NCBI GenBank assembly: GCA_963704825.1
Contig: CAVPHV010000014.1
Location: 569,482 to 633,481 of the forward strand
Direction: 5' to 3'
Origin: CAVPHV01 sp963704825
Lineage (GTDB): Bacteria; Actinomycetota; Acidimicrobiia; Spongiisociales; UBA5794
DNA: 64,000 nucleotides
A model generated the notes under the pieces. The model saw only the letters and a list, made by a program, of their open reading frames with translations, was not told the DNA's origin and searched no databases. Positions within the stretch are counted from its first letter, which is position 1. Each line of letters starts with the position of its first letter. Shown one piece after another: positions 25,869 to 33,863 of this stretch. A program made the translations under genes and the position numbers.

Positions 25869-25924
25869 CCCGTTCTTGCGTGGCTCGGGTACCAGGAACC
25901 GCGCCTCAACCACGCAAGAACGGG
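25869..25924. terminator. Perfect 15-bp inverted repeat between convergent genes
   Basis: CCCGTTCTTGCGTGG (25869-25883) is repeated exactly inverted as CCACGCAAGAACGGG (25910-25924) with a 26-base loop. It starts at the aminopeptidase stop and ends two bases from the deaminase stop. A bidirectional terminator is likely, although there is no U-run; I saw no other copy in the window. Confidence 0.5.
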
Positions 25925-25925
25925 A

Positions 25926-26378
25926 TTACTCACCGATGTCTTCGTTCCAGAGGGCGGGGTTGGCGGCGATGAAGTCTTCCATCAGGGAGCGGCAGGTGGG
26001 GTCATCGCGGATCTCGAGGTTGACGCCGCGCGAGCGGACGTAGTCCTCGGGTCCCTGGAAGGTGGCGTTCTCCCCGACGACGACCCGGGGGATCTCGTAG
26101 AGCAAGACCGCCCCGCTGCACATGTCGCACGGCGACAGCGTGGAGTACAGCACGCAGCGGCGGTAGGTGGCCGCGGGGAGGCGGCCGGCGTTTTCGAGGC
26201 AATCCATCTCGGCGTGGAGCACGGGGCTTCCCTGCTGCACACGCCGATTGTGGCCGCGGCCGATGATCTCGCCGTCAACGACGAGCACCGATCCGATCGG
26301 GATTCCACCTTCGTCGCGACCGAGGCGGGCTTCGGCGATTGCGGCTTCGAGGAATGGGTCCGGTTCATGATCGCTCAT
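25926..26378 (-). CDS. Yeast-type cytosine deaminase
   Basis: A 150-residue zinc deaminase. Zinc ligands and proton shuttle are in VLHAEMDCLENAG and SPCDMCSG. The rest matches the small yeast Fcy1 type closely in pattern: IPRVVVGENATFQG, YVRSRG and a C-terminal NPALWNEDIGE much like the WFEDIGE end of Fcy1. Most bacteria instead use the unrelated CodA amidohydrolase. It converts cytosine to uracil for pyrimidine salvage (inferred). The ATG at 26378 gives the family length. Confidence 0.8.
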   Translation of the reverse strand: MSDHEPDPFLEAAIAEARLGRDEGGIPIGSVLVVDGEIIGRGHNRRVQQGSPVLHAEMDCLENAGRLPAATYRRCVLYSTLSPCDMCSGAVLLYEIPRVVVGENATFQGPEDYVRSRGVNLEIRDDPTCRSLMEDFIAANPALWNEDIGE

Positions 26379-26404
26379 GGCATCCAGCGTACCGGCCGCG
26401 CTCG

Positions 26405-26887
26405 TCAGGTTTGGCGGCGCAGCGTTGCAGTGAGGTGGATCTGGCTGGCTTGCCCGACGGCGGCCATCCAGAGTTCGTAGCGCAGCTCTTGATCGACAAC
26501 CACAAGCCTCCGTTCCACCGAGCGGACCTCTTTGGCGGTTGGGGTGGCGGCAACGGTGGTGGTCTCCAGGCGCACCGAGGTGCCGTCGATCTTCCCCGCA
26601 TGGACCTCGACGACGCCGGTCGGCATGGCGACGACGGCTTCGGCCCGGCCCGGACCCGCGGCGCGGAAGTAGCCGGTCTCGGTATGAAGTGGCGACCCGG
26701 CTTCCGGGTGGTCCCCGGTGCGCCACGTGCGTTGGGTGTACGCCAGGAACGGTTTGTCCGGCGGCGCCACGATGGTGATCTCCTCGCCGTAGGTGAAGTC
26801 GGCGATGGTCGGGTACTCGCCGCGACCCTCCCCGTTCCAGGTGCCGATGAGGAAGGCCAGTGGGGCAATGTCGGGGTGAACGGTCAT
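26405..26887 (-). CDS. Nitrobindin-like haem-binding domain protein (DUF1794/THAP4-like)
   Basis: A 160-residue ten-strand beta-barrel protein of the nitrobindin family. The signature GTWNGEGRGEYPTI (GxWxGxG) follows PLAFLIGTW. In the middle is HTETGYFR, and the C-terminus RYELWMAAVG...IHLTATLRR fits the usual final strands. Nitrobindins bind ferric haem and scavenge NO or peroxynitrite. The ATG at 26887 aligns with the family start; an in-frame start at 26911 is possible. Twenty-six bases separate it from the deaminase, so they may share a transcript. Confidence 0.75.
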   Translation of the reverse strand: MTVHPDIAPLAFLIGTWNGEGRGEYPTIADFTYGEEITIVAPPDKPFLAYTQRTWRTGDHPEAGSPLHTETGYFRAAGPGRAEAVVAMPTGVVEVHAGKIDGTSVRLETTTVAATPTAKEVRSVERRLVVVDQELRYELWMAAVGQASQIHLTATLRRQT

Positions 26888-26953
26888 GGGGCAAGTGTAC
26901 GAGGCACCCATGCGAGGTGTCGGTCCGGTCCCCGCTCGGTAGGCTTCCCTCCC

Positions 26954-27868
26954 ATGCTGTTTGATGATCCGTCCTGGTTGCGAGCGTCCGATTGGCTCGC
27001 CCGCGGCGCGGACCAGCCGGATGTGGCGATCATCGGCGTTCCTACCTCCGTTGGGTCGATTTCGCCGTCCGAAGCCTGGCGCACCCCGGGGCGGCTTCGT
27101 GAGGTCATCGCCGGGTTCTCGCCCTATGACGGCGAAACCGAGACGGACCTGACCTCGCTGGCTGTGGCCGATCTCGGGGATTGGCCGGTCGCCGACACCG
27201 GCCTCGACGCGATGATCGCCACCGTCGCCGGCTGCGCCGCCGAGCTACCCGCCGGCCCGCGCTACACCTTTGTGGGCGGCGACAACGCCATCACCCGCCC
27301 CTTGGTCGCCGGCGTTGCCGGCGCTCACCTGGCGGAGGTCGGCGTCCTCACCTTCGATGCCCATCACGATGTGCGCCTGCTCGACGCCGGCCCCCGCAAC
27401 GGGACCCCGATTCGCGGCTTGATCGCCGACGGACTCCCCGGTCACCACGTGCACCAGATCGGCATCCACTCCTTCGCCAACTCCCGCCCCTATCGAGAAT
27501 GGTGCGACGAACAGGGCATCGCCATCACCACCATGGCGGAGGTCGACGCGGCAGGAATCGAGGACGTTGTCTCGCGGGCTCTGGGAGAACTGGCTGCCAC
27601 CTGTGAGTGGATCCACGTCGACTTCGATATCGACGTCCTCGACCGGGCCTTTGCTCCGGGCTGCCCGGGGGCCAGGCCCGGAGGGATGACGCCGCGTCAG
27701 CTGGCCGCCGCGGCTCGGCTTTGTGGCCGGCACCCCCAGGTGCGCACCGCCGATTTCGTTGAAGTCGATCCAAGCGCCGATCGAGATGACCTGACCATGA
27801 TGGCCCTGGCCGGGACGCTGTTGGCGTTTCTGTCGGGAGCGGCCCAATTGAATGAGAGTGAGGGGTGA
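26954..27868 (+). CDS. hutG: Arginase-family hydrolase, probable formimidoylglutamase
   Basis: A 304-residue binuclear manganese hydrolase. Metal-ligand motifs are GGDNAIT, FDAHHDVR and HVDFDIDVLD, all as in ureohydrolases. One base-step downstream lies hutH, so the likely reaction is N-formimidoyl-L-glutamate to glutamate plus formamide, the last step of histidine degradation. Agmatinase or guanidinobutyrase activity cannot be excluded from sequence alone. The start at 26954 is where family similarity begins. It is probably co-transcribed with hutH. Confidence 0.75.
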   Translation: MLFDDPSWLRASDWLARGADQPDVAIIGVPTSVGSISPSEAWRTPGRLREVIAGFSPYDGETETDLTSLAVADLGDWPVADTGLDAMIATVAGCAAELPAGPRYTFVGGDNAITRPLVAGVAGAHLAEVGVLTFDAHHDVRLLDAGPRNGTPIRGLIADGLPGHHVHQIGIHSFANSRPYREWCDEQGIAITTMAEVDAAGIEDVVSRALGELAATCEWIHVDFDIDVLDRAFAPGCPGARPGGMTPRQLAAAARLCGRHPQVRTADFVEVDPSADRDDLTMMALAGTLLAFLSGAAQLNESEG

Positions 27869-29380
27869 ATGCGCACCGTTGTCGTTGATGGTGGACCGCT
27901 GTCGGTTGACGATGTCGTCGCCGTAGCCGGCAAGCGCGCCGCGGTGGAGCTCGGTTCGGGGCTGTCGGAGCGGATGGCACCGGCCCGTCAACTGGTCGAG
28001 GAGGTGGTCACCGAGGGACGCACCGTCTATGGGATCACGACCGGCTTTGGCGCCCTCGCCTCAACCCACATCGACCCGGCCAAGGCGGCGCGACTCCAGG
28101 TTGGCCTGGTGCGCAGCCACGCCGCCGGCGTCGGCGCAGCGCTGCCCGACGAAGTGGTGCGCGCCATGTTGTTACTGCGAGCCCGCACCTTGGCTCAGGG
28201 ACACTCCGGCGTGAGGTACGCCGTCGTGGCACGGCTGATTGACTTGCTCGAGCGAGACCTGCTCCCGGTGGTGCCCGGTCAGGGATCGGTGGGGGCATCG
28301 GGCGACCTGGCTCCGTTCGCCCACCTCGCCCTGCCGCTGATCGGCGAGGGTCTGCTGCGCCACAATGGGGAAATCGCCCCGGCGGGCGAGATGCTGGCCG
28401 CCCATGGCCTCGAGCCCATCGTGCTGCAGGCCAAGGAGGGTTTGTCGCTCCTCAACGGGACGGAGGGAATGCTGTCGCTCGGGACGCTGGCACTGCATCG
28501 CGCCCGGCAACTCGCCGCCGTGGCCGACCTGGCGTGTGCCATGTCCGTCGAGGCGCTGCTCGGCTCATCCCGACCCTTCGATCCCCGCATCCACGCCCTG
28601 CGCCCCCATCCCGGTCAAGTGGCCTCCGCGGCGCGGATTGCCCGACTCATCGACGGGTCCTCGATTGTGGCGAGTCACGCCGACGACTTCGTTCATGCGG
28701 TCCAGGACGCCTACAGCTTGCGGTGCGCTCCCCAGGTCCACGGGGCCGCTCGGGACACGTTCACCTTTGCCGCCGGTGTATTCGCCACCGAACTCGGCGC
28801 GGTGACCGACAACCCGATTGTGTTTTCCGCGACCGGTGATGTCGTGTCGGGCGGCAACTTCCACGGACAGCCGTTGGCGTTTGCGATGGACTTCATGGCC
28901 ATAGCCGTCACTGAACTGGGGTCGATCTCGGAGCGCCGCACCGACCGGATCCTCGACCCAGATCGATCCGGGGGATTGCCCCCGTTCCTCGCAGCCGAGC
29001 CGGGCCTCAACTCCGGCTATATGCTCGCCCAGTACACCGCAGCGGCGTTGGTCGCCGAGAACCGGGTGCTCTCGCACCCTGCGTCGGTTGAGTCGATCCC
29101 CACCTCGGGCCTGCAAGAGGACCACGTCTCCATGGGTTGGGGAGCCGGACGCAAGTTGCTCGACGTCATCGCCAATACGGAGCATGTCCTGGCCGTCGAA
29201 CTGCTCTGTGCCGCCCAAGGTATCGAATGCCGGACTCCACTGCGACCGGCCGCCGCGACGGCGGCGGCCCTTGCCGTCATCCGCGGGGTCGTGCCGCCAT
29301 TGACCGACGATCGCCCGATCGGATCCGAGATCGAGGCCGTCGCGGCGCTCATCGCCGCCGGCGGTTTCGACGCCGACTGA
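27869..29380 (+). CDS. hutH: Histidine ammonia-lyase
   Basis: A 503-residue enzyme that deaminates L-histidine to urocanate, the first step of histidine catabolism. The MIO-forming Ala-Ser-Gly triad is in GSVGASGDLAPFAHL. Other blocks include YGITTGFG at the N-terminus, NGTEGMLSLG, and SIPTSGLQEDHVSMGW. The ATG follows the preceding stop directly. Length equals the family norm. hutU and hutI are separated from it by about 5.4 kb. Confidence 0.93.
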   Translation: MRTVVVDGGPLSVDDVVAVAGKRAAVELGSGLSERMAPARQLVEEVVTEGRTVYGITTGFGALASTHIDPAKAARLQVGLVRSHAAGVGAALPDEVVRAMLLLRARTLAQGHSGVRYAVVARLIDLLERDLLPVVPGQGSVGASGDLAPFAHLALPLIGEGLLRHNGEIAPAGEMLAAHGLEPIVLQAKEGLSLLNGTEGMLSLGTLALHRARQLAAVADLACAMSVEALLGSSRPFDPRIHALRPHPGQVASAARIARLIDGSSIVASHADDFVHAVQDAYSLRCAPQVHGAARDTFTFAAGVFATELGAVTDNPIVFSATGDVVSGGNFHGQPLAFAMDFMAIAVTELGSISERRTDRILDPDRSGGLPPFLAAEPGLNSGYMLAQYTAAALVAENRVLSHPASVESIPTSGLQEDHVSMGWGAGRKLLDVIANTEHVLAVELLCAAQGIECRTPLRPAAATAAALAVIRGVVPPLTDDRPIGSEIEAVAALIAAGGFDAD

Positions 29381-29426
29381 GCGGCCCACCCGCCGGGAGG
29401 TGACACGGGCCCTCGAGCGTGTGGCG

Positions 29427-29432
29427 TACAAT
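29427..29432 (+). promoter_or_regulatory. Probable -10 box before the LEA-like gene
   Basis: TACAAT lies 36 bases upstream of the ATG at 29468. A GTGACA about 21 bases further upstream is a weak -35 candidate with long spacing. Together with the terminator after the gene this suggests a monocistronic unit. Confidence 0.4.
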
Positions 29433-29467
29433 GGCCATTCGCAGGAACCGCGACTTGGAGAAATCAC

Positions 29468-29752
29468 ATGGCTTTGATGGATACGTTGAAGAAGTGGCTC
29501 GGCACCGCCAAAGAGCAGGCCGGCGACTTGTCCGAGAAGGCCAAGCCCATGGTGGAGAAGGGTAAGGAAGCCGCCGCCGACGCTTGGGTCAAAGGCAAAG
29601 ACGTCGCGGGTGATCTGTCGGAGAAGGCAAAGCCGATGGTGGAGAAGGGTAAGGAAGCCGCCACCGAGGTTTGGGACAAAACCAAGGATACGGCAGGCGA
29701 CCTCAAGGACAAGGCTGCAAGCGGGTCAGACGACACCGCCGACAAGAGCTGA
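29468..29752 (+). CDS. Small LEA-like repetitive amphipathic protein
   Basis: A 94-residue, Lys/Glu/Ala-rich, highly charged helical protein. It contains two near-identical 29-residue units built on AGDLSEKAKPMVEKGKEAA plus a partial third (AGDLKDKAA). Eleven-residue-like amphipathic periodicity with no Cys and few hydrophobics is typical of group 3 LEA and stress-associated proteins that protect membranes or proteins during desiccation. It has its own promoter-like -10 and a strong terminator. The function is inferred from composition only. Confidence 0.65.
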   Translation: MALMDTLKKWLGTAKEQAGDLSEKAKPMVEKGKEAAADAWVKGKDVAGDLSEKAKPMVEKGKEAATEVWDKTKDTAGDLKDKAASGSDDTADKS

Positions 29753-29772
29753 TCTTCGGGTTCTCACCACTG

Positions 29773-29800
29773 AAAACCGCCGGGCGTGCCCGGCGGTTTT
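29773..29800 (+). terminator. Intrinsic terminator after the LEA-like gene
   Basis: AAAACCGCCGGGC is paired perfectly with GCCCGGCGGTTTT around a two-base centre, ending in TTTT. It is a textbook rho-independent terminator twenty bases after the stop codon. Confidence 0.85.
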
Positions 29801-29884
29801 CTACTTAGAGAGGCCGCTATAGCCCCGTCTAACATGGCTCACGGAGAACCCAGCCCGCACGGCCTGGCCCAGAAAGGCGTACCC

Positions 29885-31681
29885 ATGAGCGACTTCATTG
29901 CGAAGTTCCCCACCCTGCTCGACATCTACACCAACAGCATCGAGCAATTCGCCAGTCGCCCGCTGTTTGGCACCAAGCGTGGCGAGACCTGGGAATGGAC
30001 CACCTACAGCGAATTTGGCGAAATGGTCGACAACACCCGCTCCGGTCTGGCCGGTCTCGGCATCGGCTTGGGCGACAAGGTGGCCATCATTTCGGACAAT
30101 CGCGAGGAGTGGGCCGTGGTGGCCTACGCCGCCTACGGGCTGGGAGCCGCCGTCGTTCCCATGTACGAGGCGCAAACGACGGAGAACTGGGCGTTCGTGC
30201 TCGGAGACTCGGATTCTCGGGCGGTGTTTGTGTCGACTCCCGACGTCGCGGAGCGCCTCGACACGGTGCGCGGGTCCATCGACGGGCTCGAGTACCTGTT
30301 TGTGATGGAAGGCAGGGCATCCGAGGACTGGGGCGCTCTCGCCGACCTCCAGGAAACCGGCTCGAAGTTGCCCGTGGGCCTATCCGATGTCGGCGAGGAT
30401 CAGATCGCCGGCTTTGTCTACACGTCGGGGACGACCGGTAAGCCAAAGGGCGTGCTGCTTTCCCACAAGAACCTCGCCTACAACGTGAGTGCGATCACCG
30501 ACGTCTTCCCGCTCGAACCCACCGACCGGACCCTCTCGTTCCTCCCGTGGGCCCATGCGTTTGGGCAAACCGTTGAACTCCACACCGCCATATCGCAAGG
30601 AATGTCGACGGCGTTTGCCACGTCCGTGGCGGAGATCACGTCCAACCTGCCCGAGGTCAAGCCGACGATGTTGGTGAGTGTGCCGACCATCTTCGGGCGC
30701 ATCTATACCGGGCTCAACAAGCGAATGGCCGAGGGAAGCTCCGTCCAGAAGAGGATCTTCGATCAAGCCATGAGCAACGCCACGAAGCGGCGCAACCTGG
30801 CCGAGCAGGGCAAGTCGAGTTGGGTCGTCGACATGCAGCAGAACCTGTTCGACAAGCTCGTCTTCAGCAAGGTTCGCGCCGGCCTCGGCGGCAACCTCAC
30901 CTATGCAATCAGTGGGGGCGCCGCCATCCCGGTTGAGGTGGCCAGGTTCATCGACAACCTCGGCGTCACCGTCTACGAGGGGTACGGCCTCTCGGAGACG
31001 TCGCCGATTGCGACGGCCAACTGGCCGGGCTCCCGCAAGATCGGCTCCGTCGGCAAGCCCATCCCAGGCACATCGGTCAGCCTCGACACTGCGGCCAGCG
31101 CCGACGAGCGCGATGGCGAGATCGTCATCCACGGCCACAATGTGATGCAGGGCTACCACAACCGTCCTGAGGAGAACGCCAAGGTGTTCACCGACGACGG
31201 CGGGTTCCGCAGCGGCGACCTCGGTCGTATCGATGATGATGGCTTCCTGTTCATCACCGGCCGGGTGAAGGAGCAGTACAAGCTCGAGAACGGCAAGTAT
31301 GTCGTGCCGACGCCGATCGAAGAGAAGATTGGTCTGTCCGCCTACATCGCCAACGTCATGGTGTACGGGGACAACAAGCCGTTCAACGTCGCCGTGATTG
31401 TGCCGGACGCCCCGGCCGTCGAAGAGTGGGCGGCGGCTGAAGGCATCGAGTTCGAGGACTTCGAAGGCCTCGTGAAGGATTCCCGGGTGCATCAGTTGAT
31501 CGGCGATGAGGTCGACAAAGCCATGGCCGACGTCAAGGGATACGAAAAGGTGCGTGCTTTTGTCGTGGCTCCTGAGGACTTCACCACCGAGAACGGGATG
31601 CTGACCCCGACGCTCAAAGTGAAGCGCCGCATCGTGATCGATCACTACGGCGACGAGATCCAGGCCCTCTACGCCGAGTAG
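29885..31681 (+). CDS. Long-chain acyl-CoA synthetase (AMP-forming)
   Basis: A 598-residue adenylate-forming enzyme. The P-loop motif is FVYTSGTTGKPKGVLLSH, the second core motif YEGYGLSETSP, the hinge region SGDLGRIDDDGFLFITGR, and the C-terminal lysine is in LTPTLKVKRR. The order and length match the FadD15/AMP-binding 'long-chain-fatty-acid-CoA ligase' group. It activates fatty acids to acyl-CoA for lipid synthesis or oxidation. I start at the ATG at 29885 (MSDFIAKFP), with AGAAAGG seven bases upstream; upstream in-frame codons run into the terminator. Confidence 0.88.
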   Translation: MSDFIAKFPTLLDIYTNSIEQFASRPLFGTKRGETWEWTTYSEFGEMVDNTRSGLAGLGIGLGDKVAIISDNREEWAVVAYAAYGLGAAVVPMYEAQTTENWAFVLGDSDSRAVFVSTPDVAERLDTVRGSIDGLEYLFVMEGRASEDWGALADLQETGSKLPVGLSDVGEDQIAGFVYTSGTTGKPKGVLLSHKNLAYNVSAITDVFPLEPTDRTLSFLPWAHAFGQTVELHTAISQGMSTAFATSVAEITSNLPEVKPTMLVSVPTIFGRIYTGLNKRMAEGSSVQKRIFDQAMSNATKRRNLAEQGKSSWVVDMQQNLFDKLVFSKVRAGLGGNLTYAISGGAAIPVEVARFIDNLGVTVYEGYGLSETSPIATANWPGSRKIGSVGKPIPGTSVSLDTAASADERDGEIVIHGHNVMQGYHNRPEENAKVFTDDGGFRSGDLGRIDDDGFLFITGRVKEQYKLENGKYVVPTPIEEKIGLSAYIANVMVYGDNKPFNVAVIVPDAPAVEEWAAAEGIEFEDFEGLVKDSRVHQLIGDEVDKAMADVKGYEKVRAFVVAPEDFTTENGMLTPTLKVKRRIVIDHYGDEIQALYAE

Positions 31682-31687
31682 GGGAGC

Positions 31688-32392
31688 GTGCTCGGACTCG
31701 CCGCAGGTCAGATCGGGGAGTCTGACTGCGAGGAACTAGGCGACGGGCTGCTGGCGCAGCCGGTCAATGCTCTGACCAGCGGTGCCTACGCGCTGATCGG
31801 TGTCTGGCTGGTGGTGCGCGCCTGGCGCGGGCCAGGTCAGACCCGCTGGCTCCAGGTGGTCTACGCCGTCACGCTGATGGTCGTCGGGATTGGCAGCATC
31901 GCCTTCCACGGCCCCCAGCCCGGGTGGGCCAAGCTGGTGCACGATGCGCCCATCGCAGCCACGCTCGTATTCATCCTCCTCTATGACATCCAACTGCTGG
32001 CGGGTTGGAAGCCATGGGTCACGCTGACGATCTACGGGGTGGCGGTCGTTGCCGTGTTCGCCGGCTTCGAGCTCGACTCGACCGCCGGCATCGTGGTCAC
32101 GGGCCTTGTCGTGGTGGGTGCTGTCGTCGCCGAGGTGCTGGTGATCCGCCGCGGGCTGCGATTGCGGCCACCGTGGATGGAGACGTGGTGGTGGTACGCC
32201 ATCATGGCCGGCGTGTTGGCCGTGGCCGGTCTCGCCAACGTGCTCGGCCGCACCGACGCCCCGCTGTGCGACGAAGGCAGCCTGTTGCAGTTGCACGGCT
32301 TATGGCACATCATGACGGCAATTGTGTTTGGGTTGTGGGCCGTGATCGCCTTCCCGGCGAAGCCTCCAGCCAGACAGCCGGACGAGGGATGA
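31688..32392 (+). CDS. Ceramidase-like seven-helix membrane protein
   Basis: A 234-residue membrane protein with about seven helices. The N-terminal CEELGDGLLAQPVNALTSGAYALIG, the GIGSIAFHG motif, a following HD, and HGLWHIMTA near the end reproduce the conserved Ser/His/Asp/His pattern of the CREST superfamily (alkaline ceramidases, PAQR receptors, Per1). These enzymes are metal-dependent lipid amidases. It follows the acyl-CoA synthetase by six bases, so the pair may act on the same lipid pool; substrate unknown. Confidence 0.65.
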   Translation: MLGLAAGQIGESDCEELGDGLLAQPVNALTSGAYALIGVWLVVRAWRGPGQTRWLQVVYAVTLMVVGIGSIAFHGPQPGWAKLVHDAPIAATLVFILLYDIQLLAGWKPWVTLTIYGVAVVAVFAGFELDSTAGIVVTGLVVVGAVVAEVLVIRRGLRLRPPWMETWWWYAIMAGVLAVAGLANVLGRTDAPLCDEGSLLQLHGLWHIMTAIVFGLWAVIAFPAKPPARQPDEG

Positions 32393-32399
32393 GAGGGCG

Positions 32400-33227
32400 A
32401 TGACCGACCCGATGGCAACCACGCCGAGCCCCACCAACGGGGAAACGGGCGCGCCGCCGTCCGATGCCGGCACCACCTCCCCACCCGATCCCGGTCCGGT
32501 TGATCGTTCTGTTCCCTACACCGAGGTGGCCAGACACGGCCGCCTGGCGGCTACCCCGGCCCGGAGCACCTCTCCGCAGGACCCGCCGGGGTTGCGCGAC
32601 ATTGCCTCGAGCGCGGTCGACGCCACCCTTGCGGTCGGGTCGGTGGCCGTTCAGGGGTTTGTCGGGATCTCGGCGATGGTGCTGCGCCGCTTCGGCGCCA
32701 GCCCTCCGGCGCGCTTGGCCAAGAAGGCGGCCTCTTCGGCCCTCGAGAACCGCAATTCGGAGATCGAGGCGGTCGGGCAAGTGGCAGAGGAGCAGATCAA
32801 CAAGATCATCGCCGTCTTCGTGCCCGTCATCGTCAATGCGCTTGATCCCTCGGAATTGATGGCCAGGGTGGATGTCAACGCGCTCATGGACAGGGTCGAC
32901 GTCAATGCGCTGGTGGCGCGGGTCGACGTGAACGCACTTCTGGAGAGGGTTGACGTGAATGCCCTGATCGATCGAGTCGACATCGACAAGATGCTCGACG
33001 GTGTCGACATCAAGGCGTTGATGGAACGTGCCAACATCGGCGACCTCGTTGCCCAGAGCACCAGTCAGATGGCCGGGTCCACCCTCGACATCGGCCGCCG
33101 TCAGATCGTCGGTCTCGACACCGTGATGATGCGGGTTGTCGACCGTGCCTTGGGGCGCAACCCCGAAGACCAGCCGTTGGGCCCGCCCGAACTGGTGCCC
33201 ACCGACCATGAGACCGAGGTGGAGTGA
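32400..33227 (+). CDS. Nine-residue-repeat protein of unknown function
   Basis: A 275-residue protein. The N-terminal 60 residues are Pro/Thr/Ser/Gly-rich and probably disordered. Residues about 65-150 are helical. Residues about 153-215 consist of seven tandem nine-residue units of the form (L/M)xRVDVNAL, the first four nearly identical, the last three drifting (RVDIDKM, GVDIKAL, RANIGDL). The stop overlaps the RDD gene start. The regular Val-Asp-Val spacing suggests a beta-solenoid or amphipathic helix stack. I recognise no function; linkage to the RDD protein suggests a membrane-associated partner. Confidence 0.6.
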   Translation: MTDPMATTPSPTNGETGAPPSDAGTTSPPDPGPVDRSVPYTEVARHGRLAATPARSTSPQDPPGLRDIASSAVDATLAVGSVAVQGFVGISAMVLRRFGASPPARLAKKAASSALENRNSEIEAVGQVAEEQINKIIAVFVPVIVNALDPSELMARVDVNALMDRVDVNALVARVDVNALLERVDVNALIDRVDIDKMLDGVDIKALMERANIGDLVAQSTSQMAGSTLDIGRRQIVGLDTVMMRVVDRALGRNPEDQPLGPPELVPTDHETEVE

Positions 33228-33793
33228 TGGCGCGACGGTCCCGTGCCCAGATCAGCGGCTACTACGCCGGGCCGGTGTCTCGACTGTTGGCGTATCTGAT
33301 CGACATGTTCCTGTCTGTCACCGTGTTCGGGCTTCTCACCGGTGGCACGGTGTGGGCGATCAACACCGTATTTGGCTCCAGCATCGATTGGAACTGGGAG
33401 TCGGGGTGGCTCGGCCTGGCGCTGATGCTTGTGTGGCTGTTCCTGTACTTCTGGCTTGGCTTTGCCCTCAACGGCAAGACCGTCGGCTACAGCGTTCTCG
33501 GCATCAAGGTGGTCAGCCGCGAGGGCAGTCCTATCACGCCGGGGCATGCCGCCATTCGGGTGCTCGTTCTTCCGATCAGCGTCATCTCGGTCATCGGCGT
33601 GCTGGGGATCATCTTTGATCCGAAGCAGCGGGCCTTGCACGATTTCGCGGCGAAGACCGCCGTCGTCTACGACTGGGGTGATCGTCCTGCCGAGATGCCG
33701 TCGCCGCTGACCAATTGGCTGATGAAGAAGGGCGTCGTCCGCTCCGTGGCCCCCGAGGTCAAGCCGGCCGCGCGGGATTCGGCGCCGTCCTAG
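33227..33793 (+). CDS. RDD family membrane protein
   Basis: A 188-residue protein with three or four helices. The RDD signature is PVSRLLAYLIDMFL; the second motif, TVGYSVLGIKVVSREG, and FDPKQRALHDFAAKTAVV are also typical. Some RDD proteins take part in ion or compatible-solute transport, but most are uncharacterised. The ATG at 33227 overlaps the stop of the repeat protein, so the two are translationally coupled. Confidence 0.8.
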   Translation: MARRSRAQISGYYAGPVSRLLAYLIDMFLSVTVFGLLTGGTVWAINTVFGSSIDWNWESGWLGLALMLVWLFLYFWLGFALNGKTVGYSVLGIKVVSREGSPITPGHAAIRVLVLPISVISVIGVLGIIFDPKQRALHDFAAKTAVVYDWGDRPAEMPSPLTNWLMKKGVVRSVAPEVKPAARDSAPS

Positions 33794-33863
33794 TGGTGCA
33801 ATGACCCTGGGCTCCAGGTGGCCTCCGCTAGCGTTGCCGCCATGACTCTGTGAGGAGATCGAC

